64,000 nt of DNA, from positions 6,303,001 to 6,367,000 of the forward strand of contig NZ_CP030117.1 of the NCBI RefSeq assembly GCF_001039275.2, in the 5' to 3' direction. Of this stretch, positions 35,256 to 42,369 are shown in pieces (position 1 is the stretch's first letter; the number at the start of each line of letters is the position of its first letter). The stretch comes from Brevibacillus brevis (GTDB lineage: Bacteria > Bacillota > Bacilli > Brevibacillales > Brevibacillaceae). The notes below the pieces were generated by a model. It made no database searches. It was not told the origin of the DNA and was given only the letters and a program-made list of their open reading frames with translations. A program made the position numbers and the translations under genes.

Positions 35256-35353
35256 CCGATATTGCCTTTGAGCTTGGATTCAGTAACCCCGTTTCCTTTA
35301 GCAAAATGTTTAAGCAGCATGAACGCAAAAAAACCACCAAGGGGGTGGACTAG
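35252..35353 (+). pseudogene. AraC-type HTH fragment
   Basis: Thirty-three codons (MTDIAFELGFSNPVSFSKMF, then KQHERKKTTKGVD) equal the last helix-turn-helix of an AraC-family regulator. The first HTH and the rest are absent. It starts at ATGA overlapping the epimerase stop, so it may be translated, but one HTH without its partner is unlikely to bind DNA well. I read it as a remnant left by a deletion. Confidence 0.7.
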
Positions 35354-35358
35354 AAAAT

Positions 35359-35393
35359 AGCCGGTGATACCCTTACTTGGATAAACACCGGCT
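35359..35393. terminator. Weak hairpin at the end of the epimerase operon
   Basis: AGCCGGTG (35359-35366) pairs with CACCGGCT (35386-35393). The flanks are A/T-rich but lack a clean T run, so terminator function is likely but not certain. Confidence 0.45.
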
Positions 35394-35431
35394 TACCAAT
35401 AAATTTTAAATCACAATGCTAAATACGACCT

Positions 35432-35614
35432 TTATAATCGTCTATCTTCTTCGAGAACATTCCCTAAAACTATATACACAACACCTAAAACAGGGATCAA
35501 AACAGTAAAAATAAGTCTCACAATCAATGAAGAGATACCAAAAAAATCTGCAATACCACCACAAACACCTAGAATAGATTTGTCAGTAGAAGATCTTTTC
35601 AACTGTCTCTTCAT
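35432..35614 (-). CDS. PspC-domain small membrane protein
   Basis: A 60-aa protein with the PspC signature: RSSTDKSILGVCGGIADFFG, then a single long hydrophobic helix (RLIFTVLIPVLGVVYIVLG). PspC-like proteins sit in the membrane and take part in envelope-stress responses or bind phage-shock partners. No PspA or Lia genes are near. It is a single gene at the edge of an AT-rich segment. Confidence 0.9.
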   Translation of the reverse strand: MKRQLKRSSTDKSILGVCGGIADFFGISSLIVRLIFTVLIPVLGVVYIVLGNVLEEDRRL

Positions 35615-35652
35615 TAATTAATCTCCTAACATTTAATTTGAATATTCATTCA

Positions 35653-36351
35653 TTATTTCGTGTCAGATAAACTAAGTGTAGTGTCATAATCATCGTTTCC
35701 TACATTAAAATAAAGTTTCGCCGTAGCTGATACAGGTGGTAGAGGTAGACTGAATGTATAAGTAAAATCCATTTGACTATAAGCATATTTCGAACTAGTT
35801 TCTTTTGCTCTGTGTATAGTCACAGTAGGAGTAGTAAAAGTTCCTCCAATTACGGCAACAGTCGGATTATAAGCTTTTGATATAAAATCATTATTGATAC
35901 CTTTTACAATAGTATAGTCGTTGTAGTAAGAATAATTGACAGTTCCTGTAGCCCAGTAAGACTCAACTGTGTAACTCCCAGGAGCAACCGACTTAATCCC
36001 TGAATTTACTGGTCTAACTCCATACTTTATTTTAGAACCATCAGCAAAAGTAACTACTTCAGACTGATCTAAACCTTTCTCAATATTAAAAGACCTTTTA
36101 TTAATAGTCTTTTGGATATTCTCCTCTTTCATAGAATCCAATATTTGACCGCTTTCTAATTTCTTTATTAAAGTATTCTGTGTTTTTTCGTCTATACCCA
36201 ATTCATTAAAACTATGTTTTAATTCTGCAATATGAGCTTGACTAATCTTAGAAACACTTCTAGTTTCTTCTGCAAAGATGCTTTGAGAAAAAATACCTAA
36301 CGTTAACGCAAAAATCGACATAACTGAAACTAATTTTTTCAAATTAATCAC
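35653..36351 (-). CDS. Secreted protein of unknown function
   Basis: A 232-aa protein with a clear signal peptide (LKKLVSVMSIFALTLGIFSQ, cut near IFA-EE, residue 27). An alpha-helical part follows (HSFNELGIDEKTQNTLIKKL, about residues 45-70), then a beta-rich, Tyr/Thr-rich C-terminal half with no Cys. I do not recognise the family. Base composition is AT-rich, unlike most of the window. It is divergent from the XRE-TPR regulator across 337 bases that contain a dyad, so it may be an output gene of that regulator. Confidence 0.8.
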   Translation of the reverse strand: MINLKKLVSVMSIFALTLGIFSQSIFAEETRSVSKISQAHIAELKHSFNELGIDEKTQNTLIKKLESGQILDSMKEENIQKTINKRSFNIEKGLDQSEVVTFADGSKIKYGVRPVNSGIKSVAPGSYTVESYWATGTVNYSYYNDYTIVKGINNDFISKAYNPTVAVIGGTFTTPTVTIHRAKETSSKYAYSQMDFTYTFSLPLPPVSATAKLYFNVGNDDYDTTLSLSDTK

Positions 36352-36688
36352 TACTCCTTCTGGATAAATTCTACAAATTTAACTAATTCCCCTTTAAATG
36401 CATTGAAAATACTCCTCACTTGCCACCCATGCTTTCAGGTAATCCCAAGTTACAGCTTTGCTAAAGACCTGCGGTAGCCTTTTTATAGTTATATAATCCC
36501 TCCTTATTCTTATTAACAAACTGTTTGCACCCTTACAGTAACACGCATTCCAAAAAAAACCTTTTTTCAATTTTTTCGATAAAAGAGATATTTCTCGAAA
36601 AAATTTTTCTTTTTTATAAAATTTAGTGTAAAAATGTAAAATAAAGTTATAATTCACCATAAATGGATAAAGTAGGTAGGTGTTCCGC
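36352..36688. other. AT-rich divergent promoter region (secreted protein / XRE-TPR regulator)
   Basis: No convincing gene. The right part, 36551-36640, is almost pure A/T with nested dyads. A minus-strand frame at 36394-36660 is open only because of the composition. Confidence 0.6.
36571..36603. promoter_or_regulatory. Nested dyad, candidate regulator-binding site
   Basis: TTTTTTCGA (36571-36579) is the exact complement of TCGAAAAAA (36595-36603). Inside lies GAGA-TATT-TCTC (36585-36596). It is about 85 bases before the regulator start and about 220 before the secreted-protein start. Two-fold symmetry suits a dimeric XRE-type regulator. Confidence 0.4.
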
Positions 36689-37942
36689 TTGATTGGTGAT
36701 CTTGTAAAAGAATACAGAGGTCGTGCGAATTTGACTTTAACTGAATTATCGGAGAAGACTACTCTCTCTCATGCTACCATCAGTAAGATCGAAAATAACG
36801 GCGTTCAGAGACCGAATCCACGCCATCTCCTTACACTAGCTGAGGTTCTGGGGATACCCTTCGACCAGATAATAGGCGGTTGTGTTAACTATGTAAGAAA
36901 CCCTGAAATGCTGAGCCTCTTGCTGGACAAGGCTATCACTCATAAGCATCACAGATTAATTCAGAAAATATCCGAAAAAATATTAGAGTGTACCAGAATG
37001 GATACATTTCAGACATTAGACCACCTTTACCAATATGCCGGTCTAGTGAAAGATGTAAAAATTCAAGTGCTGCTTTACGATACGATTTTGAAATACGCTC
37101 GTGAGCATGGAACTCCTGTTTATCTTGCCCGCGCGCTTTTCCAAAAATATTTGATTAAGCGTAAAGACTTAGCTCGACGAGAACAGTCCTACAACGAAGG
37201 AAAAGAGGTAGTGCACTACTTGAATTACCTCCATGAAAATGATCAGGTAATTGCTCTCTACCGACTGGGATTACAAGCGTTTAGTTTGAAACTGTACAGT
37301 GAATGTATTGAATTTTGTCGAAAGGGATTGTCCAAAAATCAGGAAGTGAGTGAGTTACAAGCAGCAGCAACTTTGGCAACTTGCAATTCCTATTTGTTTT
37401 TAGAAGATTACATACTTGCTAGCGTTTATCTGAAGGAATATGAAAAATTCGATTATCCATATGTACAAGAAAATGCCGAATATCTACGGGCCATTATTTA
37501 TTCCAAAACCGAAGACTATAGAAAGGCAACTCCGTTATTTGAGAAGTGCTTGGAACGCTCAAAACCAGATGCACGAATTCCCATTGCAAACGACTTACTG
37601 AACATTTTTCTTAAAATGGAGGATGCTAACGCAGCACGAAATATTTTTCACCAAGAAGCCGCTATTTTACCCGCTAAGATCGAAACACCATATATGTTCG
37701 ATCAAGTAGGACTCTACTACAGCTTAAAAGGGAAATTCTTGATCGAGCAAGGCATGTTTGATGCGGGAATAGAGTGTTTACAGAAGAGTATTCAATATTA
37801 CGGTGAAATTGGTGCTCATAGCGAGATTATCGAAAATACATCACTAATTATTCGTTCTCATGTAGTTCACGGAAAAATGTTGAATTTAGAGGTGTTACAG
37901 GAACTCGACAGCCTATATAATGTAATTATTAGAAAAAATTGA
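36689..37942 (+). CDS. XRE-TPR transcriptional regulator, RNPP/Rgg-like peptide-sensing type
   Basis: A 417-aa protein. Residues 1-65 form an XRE helix-turn-helix (LTELSEKTTLSHATISKIEN). The remaining 350 residues are alpha-helical with TPR-like repeats (for example YRLGLQAFSLKLYSECIEFC and YYSLKGKFLIEQGMFDAGIE). This layout is that of PlcR, PrgX, NprR and related regulators, which bind a short secreted peptide in the TPR groove. TTG 36689 has AGGTAGGTG 6 bases upstream; GTG 36680 is the alternative. A 59-codon secreted peptide gene starts 16 bases after the stop. Confidence 0.85.
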   Translation: MIGDLVKEYRGRANLTLTELSEKTTLSHATISKIENNGVQRPNPRHLLTLAEVLGIPFDQIIGGCVNYVRNPEMLSLLLDKAITHKHHRLIQKISEKILECTRMDTFQTLDHLYQYAGLVKDVKIQVLLYDTILKYAREHGTPVYLARALFQKYLIKRKDLARREQSYNEGKEVVHYLNYLHENDQVIALYRLGLQAFSLKLYSECIEFCRKGLSKNQEVSELQAAATLATCNSYLFLEDYILASVYLKEYEKFDYPYVQENAEYLRAIIYSKTEDYRKATPLFEKCLERSKPDARIPIANDLLNIFLKMEDANAARNIFHQEAAILPAKIETPYMFDQVGLYYSLKGKFLIEQGMFDAGIECLQKSIQYYGEIGAHSEIIENTSLIIRSHVVHGKMLNLEVLQELDSLYNVIIRKN

Positions 37943-37958
37943 GGGAGATGGTGATTAC

Positions 37959-38138
37959 ATGAAAAAGAAGGCGTCTTTCCTGCTAGTAGCATTATCAATG
38001 GTGCTTGGTTCTTTTCTAGCAATTGATGTTCCGTATAAAAACAGCAATAATGATTCTCTTTTAGCAGTTGATGTTCCTTATGGAATTAGTAAGGAAAAGT
38101 CTAACTCTCCCCAAAGAGTTCCAGACCCTGGTTATTAA
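37959..38138 (+). CDS. Secreted signalling-peptide precursor (candidate pheromone of the XRE-TPR regulator)
   Basis: A 59-aa precursor with GGGAGATGG before the ATG. A basic, hydrophobic export signal (MKKKASFLLVALSMVLG) is followed by S-F-L-A-I-D-V-P-Y (residues 18-26) and again S-L-L-A-V-D-V-P-Y (33-41), then a polar tail ending RVPDPGY. At DNA level the repeats are 38007-38036 and 38052-38081. Each copy follows a Leu-Ala pair that could be a cleavage site. Position right after a TPR regulator, small size and signal peptide match PapR/NprX/Phr precursors. Which segment is the mature peptide is not known. Confidence 0.75.
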   Translation: MKKKASFLLVALSMVLGSFLAIDVPYKNSNNDSLLAVDVPYGISKEKSNSPQRVPDPGY

Positions 38139-38167
38139 AGTGTGCGGCCTATCTATACTTGTTTGCC

Positions 38168-38197
38168 CGGTGAGGTATGGTAGCCTCACCGTTTTTT
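38168..38197 (+). terminator. Terminator after the peptide gene
   Basis: CGGTGAGG (38168-38175) pairs with CCTCACCG (38184-38191), followed by TTTTTT. It closes the regulator-peptide unit. Confidence 0.9.
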
Positions 38198-38372
38198 ATT
38201 GTGGTCCGCTAATATCGTTTCGTACTTCGTTTAGATAGTTCCAGTTCGTATCCCGAACAGTAAACAATCAATAGACAGAAACGTCGGAATCCTCAAAGTC
38301 GGGCGTTTTTTGCTGTTTTTGGGGATAGAAATCATCACGATTAATCCTTTCCGGGTAGGAAGCAGTTTTTTT

Positions 38373-38575
38373 GGCGTTACGCTATGCGACTTTGCCGCAC
38401 AGCGCCGGGGGTCGGGGAATCACCCGATAACCAGAGGGCCTAGCCGGGCGCAAGCCCAAAGCCCTCTAGGTTCCTGTGTGCTTCTTTTTCCCTCCGACCC
38501 CTAAAACGCAAGAGACAGAAGAACCTAGAAAGCCCTGAAAAGCCCCTGTAGGCAGTTCAGGGAGCACTTCGGGGG
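38373..38575. ncRNA. Candidate structured RNA or other GC-rich structured element, identity unknown
   Basis: A GC-rich stretch in an AT-rich setting with many complementary arms. AGAGGGC (38433-38439) pairs with GCCCTCT (38461-38467), enclosing GGGC-GCAA-GCCC with a GNRA loop (38446-38457). GGGGTCGG (38408-38415) pairs with CCGACCCC (38494-38501). CTAGGTTC (38466-38473) pairs with GAACCTAG (38521-38528). CCCTGAA (38533-38539) pairs with TTCAGGG (38556-38562), with GCC/GGC inside. Some pairings cross or compete. No credible protein is encoded. Strand, ends and function are unknown; a plasmid-type origin is an alternative. Confidence 0.45.
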
Positions 38576-38682
38576 GCGGCATTTCACCTTTGCTATTCAG
38601 AAAAAAAGTGATTTTGGATAAGAAATAATCATCGGGTTCGTTTATGCTGATAAGGAAACGCGAACTAAAGGGGGACTTTATC

Positions 38683-39069
38683 ATGAAAACGAACCTGATT
38701 CAAAAAGTAGGGCAAATCGGCATCCCTGTCAAAAACCTGGAAAAAGCCGTCCATTTTTACAAAGAGCAGCTCGGGCTCCCTCTTTTGTTTCAGACAGGCA
38801 ATATGGCGTTCTTTGAATGTAACGGACTTCGCCTCATGCTGAGCCTACCGGAAAAAGAGCAATTTGCACACGCCAGCTCCGTCATTTACTTTCACGTGGA
38901 TGACATTCAAGGCGCTTTTGAAGAATTAAAAAATAGGGACGTTACGTTCATCGACGAGCCACATCTCGTAGCCAAAATGGGGCAAACGGAAACATGGATG
39001 ACCTTCTTTAAAGACACAGAAGGGAATACACATGCCTTAGTGAGTGAAGTACAAGGAGAGACCGTTTGA
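38683..39069 (+). CDS. VOC-family (glyoxalase/bleomycin-resistance-like) protein
   Basis: A 128-aa single VOC module of two beta-alpha-beta-beta-beta units: IGIPVKNLEKAVHFYKEQLG, VIYFHVDDIQGAFEELKNRD, and a final FFKDTEGNTHALVSE. The exact reaction is unknown; members include isomerases, thiol transferases and antibiotic-binding proteins. AAAGGGGG lies 8 bases before ATG 38683; the in-frame ATG 38644 lacks a site. It is a single gene with its own terminator. Confidence 0.9.
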   Translation: MKTNLIQKVGQIGIPVKNLEKAVHFYKEQLGLPLLFQTGNMAFFECNGLRLMLSLPEKEQFAHASSVIYFHVDDIQGAFEELKNRDVTFIDEPHLVAKMGQTETWMTFFKDTEGNTHALVSEVQGETV

Positions 39070-39090
39070 TTCTGAACGGTCTCTTTTTTA
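39057..39090. terminator. Terminator overlapping the VOC gene stop codon
   Basis: AGAGACCGTT (39057-39066) pairs with AACGGTCTCT (39075-39084), followed by TTTTT. The left arm forms the last codons of the VOC gene. It also lies past the convergent toxin-like gene. Confidence 0.9.
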
Positions 39091-39105
39091 TTTTCCCAAA
39101 AAATC

Positions 39106-42100
39106 TCACTCCCCAACATACTGAAAAGCACTTATGCTAATATCCCCTTTGGTCCGTTTCGTGACCATTCTAGTCAAGAATGCGAGCAGATTTTTCTGAT
39201 CAGTGAAACTGACGTTGAATGCATTGTCGATATTGCCATATCCGTGTGAATCGAAAACGATAAATGAATGATTAATCTTCACTACCGCAATCGTATAACT
39301 GCCGATGACAATGGCATATCCAATTTTAGGAGCATCAGAGTTTGAGAGGATATTTTCAAAGAAAGTAGCAAATTCCGTTGCCTTCAGAGTCCGATTTTCG
39401 AGAAAAGCGATTTCAATCTGATCTCTGATCTGTACGTGATGCGCTTCGTATGGATTCAAGTAGCTTCCTTTGTGTAGCATGCCTTCGCTTCCTCTGATTG
39501 TTTCTTTGTACAACTCTGCACCGCTGTTCAGTACTTGATCGATTTCCTTAGTGGATAGCATCCGCCCTTCCCTCATGATCGTGGTAATCGCCATGAGTGA
39601 ATGAGCGGAGCAAGCCGAGCTTTCTCCCACTCGTTTAAATTGATTGCGCGTTCCTTCAACACGGACTGGTGGCTGAACTTCTAAATCCATAGCTACTTCC
39701 TTCTCTTCCGGCACCGATTTCCTCTCGAATAAAAACTCATCTTCCAATTGAAGCTCCTTGTCCATCTCCCCTGTAACGTGGACAAATGGCTTATCTGCGG
39801 CAACATAAGGGGACCCGGATTTTTTGAGCTGTTCTATTTGTTCGTTCACTTCTTTTAAATCCTTCTCATACTGCTTCCAAAGCGCATGTTTTATCTTCCA
39901 CTTTTGCTCGTAATCCGAAACCCTGGAACGATACGTCTCGATATCACTCTTTTTTTGGGCTTTTTCAGCTTCCTTCAGTTTGTTCTTGCTCATTTGAATA
40001 TGTCTGGCGTAAGCAGCCGTATTTTTGCGGGCCAATGGCATTGCTTCTTCGAGAAACTTTTTTCGCTGGATGATTTTAATTTGCTGCATGACTGGCGCAT
40101 TCGCTGTACCGTCGGCATTCCATCTCTTGTCCCCATCAGGGTTTAGTACCCTCATGTCAGAGATCGGGTGTTCATTAAATCGCAATGCGACAGGATACTT
40201 CCCTTCTGGCCGGAATGTTTTGCCGATCAGTTCCTTAAGAAAATGAACACGCTCCTCACCTGTTTTGTTATGAAATGCTTCAAGAAGGTGATCACGGTAA
40301 CCGCTTCTTTCAAAATACCGAAGCTCATGTATAAGCGAGAGCGCAATGCCCTCCCGAATCTCTGGCCCGTAAAACACGTAATCCATAAAATTGGTCTCTC
40401 TGTCCAAATCCTCGTGTCGCTCTGAACCTTTTGCCTTCAAGTTCGTCTTGGAGAAGGTTGTTTTAGGTTTTTTCCCGGTCTGTGGAATATATCCGTACTT
40501 ATAAATTTGCTTGTATTGGTTTGTATTGTCTTTTCGCGGTATCTCTGCTTGCCGAATGAGTGCACCCTCGTGGTCATAGTAGCTAATCATTGTTTTAGAG
40601 GATAGGGGCTTGAGCTGGTCGAACATCGATACCCAGCCATCATACTCAATAAGTGACATATCACCGGAAATTTGCGTTCCGCCGTAACGTGTTTCAATTT
40701 TTTCGTCGCCAACGTCTATACGGAAAAAAACAAATCCATGATTACCCAGCTTTTCCACATTCCCTGGCGTACTGAATTCCGATTTCCAATTGGGATTTTT
40801 CTTCGAGTACTCGGCAAAGGAGTCCAAGCTGCCGTCATTTGCTATGGGATGAAAGTTGGGCGTGGCGTGCTTAACGGTAAAGGGTAACCCGTATACGGCC
40901 AAGAACAGCTCCTTCTCGTCTGCCATTAAACAGCCCACGCCTCTATTGAAATACGACTCCAGGTCTTCAGGATTCGCTTCAAAATACCTCTGTGCATTGT
41001 CGATGAGTTGCTCGTGCAGCTTGAGGATATTGCGCTCCGAAAGCAGCTTGATTGGATTGGCTTTGTCCTTATCTTTCTTTTTGGGGTGGGTAAAGTACGG
41101 ATCATGTGGATAGAGGTAATGCTTTTTCTTTTTCCCGGCATATTTCTCGAGCTGTTCGGCTATATCGTCAGGATCATTACTTACTTTGCTCAAAGCGTCC
41201 CGCAATAAGAGCTCATACTCCTTCCATTTCTCCTTCGTATCGATGTCAAACCCGCGTGAACGGGGATTAGGAATCCCAAGCTCGTGCTCCAAATACGGCT
41301 CGACAACCGTATAATCCATCCATGTAAAACTGTTAAATGTTTCCACTAAATCGTCATACGCTCGCAAAGCCTTCATTTTTATCAACGTTTTCCGACGGTA
41401 TGCCGCCAACTCGTCTTTGAGCTTCGCCGATTTCCACTTGGCACCTTTCCTAATGTTGGCGTATGCATGGTGCTTTTTCCAAATTTTGATGATCGTTTGT
41501 CCTGCCTTTGCCTTCTCACTCATTTCCTTGTCATGGGGTTCGTCCAGCGGCGGTGAGATATCGTCGTCCTTCATAGCTTCCAGTGTTTGTTCTGCCTGCA
41601 TTAACACGAAAGAGGCTTTTAGTAACATCGGATTATAATCATCGATAATCCCGTACATTCCCTGATAGTTCCGGTAGTTTTTCGCATCCTTTAGCTTGGA
41701 AGAGCCATTCAGAGTAGTCAAAATAAAGGTACGCAGCTCAGATGCGTTTTTCAGATACCATTGCAACTCTTCTTTATTCAGACCGCCATTGATGAGTGTA
41801 TGAATGTATTCATTTAACAGCAAAATTTCTTGAATAAATTCATCGAAATGAATCTTCTCCTCGTCCTCCGCTCCGGACATACCTACCGATTGAAGCTTGC
41901 CCGTCGTTATGTTGGCAGCTTCCTCATTCGAATCGTCAATGCTTTCTGTAGAATTTTGATTCTCTAAACCGATATCGTCCTCTTGTTCATTCTGCTTGAC
42001 CTTCTTTTTGGACTGGCCGGACTTTTCTTCCATTTTCTTGGAATCAGAGCTTTTTGTATCAGTATGCTTCCTTTTTTCTCCGGAACCTTTTTCCTTGCTC

Positions 42101-42288
42101 TCACGCATGAGTTGCAGGACAGCCTGGTTGCCGTATACGCTTTGCAATTGTAGAATCGATCGTTGACTGGATCTAGACTGTTTGGACAATAAGGGCATGA
42201 TTGAGGAAGCATTGATTTTACCTATCTCCTCATGATGATTCGCATGGGGGTGTTGGTTGTTTACTGGAGTCGATTGCCGCGTGAACAT
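39106..42288 (-). CDS. Large toxin-like protein with a C-terminal cysteine-peptidase (C76/OTU-like) domain
   Basis: A 1060-aa protein without signal peptide. The N-terminus has SILQLQSVYGNQAVLQLM (about residues 45-65), a motif seen at the head of toxins linked to contractile injection systems, followed by a highly charged Lys/Glu/Ser linker. A long helical middle part and a globular region (GNHGFVFFRIDVGD) follow. The last 170 residues have Cys893 in SSACSAHSLMA, His1007 in KINHSF and Asp1013/His1015 in IVFDSHG. This Cys...Asp-x-His order matches papain-fold peptidases such as herpesvirus tegument deubiquitinases. ATG 42288 has CAGGAGGA upstream. No immunity gene is obvious. Confidence 0.75.
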   Translation of the reverse strand: MFTRQSTPVNNQHPHANHHEEIGKINASSIMPLLSKQSRSSQRSILQLQSVYGNQAVLQLMRESKEKGSGEKRKHTDTKSSDSKKMEEKSGQSKKKVKQNEQEDDIGLENQNSTESIDDSNEEAANITTGKLQSVGMSGAEDEEKIHFDEFIQEILLLNEYIHTLINGGLNKEELQWYLKNASELRTFILTTLNGSSKLKDAKNYRNYQGMYGIIDDYNPMLLKASFVLMQAEQTLEAMKDDDISPPLDEPHDKEMSEKAKAGQTIIKIWKKHHAYANIRKGAKWKSAKLKDELAAYRRKTLIKMKALRAYDDLVETFNSFTWMDYTVVEPYLEHELGIPNPRSRGFDIDTKEKWKEYELLLRDALSKVSNDPDDIAEQLEKYAGKKKKHYLYPHDPYFTHPKKKDKDKANPIKLLSERNILKLHEQLIDNAQRYFEANPEDLESYFNRGVGCLMADEKELFLAVYGLPFTVKHATPNFHPIANDGSLDSFAEYSKKNPNWKSEFSTPGNVEKLGNHGFVFFRIDVGDEKIETRYGGTQISGDMSLIEYDGWVSMFDQLKPLSSKTMISYYDHEGALIRQAEIPRKDNTNQYKQIYKYGYIPQTGKKPKTTFSKTNLKAKGSERHEDLDRETNFMDYVFYGPEIREGIALSLIHELRYFERSGYRDHLLEAFHNKTGEERVHFLKELIGKTFRPEGKYPVALRFNEHPISDMRVLNPDGDKRWNADGTANAPVMQQIKIIQRKKFLEEAMPLARKNTAAYARHIQMSKNKLKEAEKAQKKSDIETYRSRVSDYEQKWKIKHALWKQYEKDLKEVNEQIEQLKKSGSPYVAADKPFVHVTGEMDKELQLEDEFLFERKSVPEEKEVAMDLEVQPPVRVEGTRNQFKRVGESSACSAHSLMAITTIMREGRMLSTKEIDQVLNSGAELYKETIRGSEGMLHKGSYLNPYEAHHVQIRDQIEIAFLENRTLKATEFATFFENILSNSDAPKIGYAIVIGSYTIAVVKINHSFIVFDSHGYGNIDNAFNVSFTDQKNLLAFLTRMVTKRTKGDISISAFQYVGE

Positions 42289-42369
42289 GAACTTCCTCCT
42301 GACCACGAGTGAATTCTCACTTGCTGTCTACTCATGTTGCTCCTGTCTACAAATAATGGCTTCCTTGTC

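Noticed and set aside
35359..35393. End of an insertion sequence bordering the AT-rich block
   Set aside because: The 8-bp hairpin has no matching partner at the other end of the block and no target duplication was seen.
36394..36660. 88-codon minus-strand frame in the AT-rich gap
   Set aside because: No ribosome site, composition-driven, and it covers the promoter and dyad of the XRE-TPR gene.
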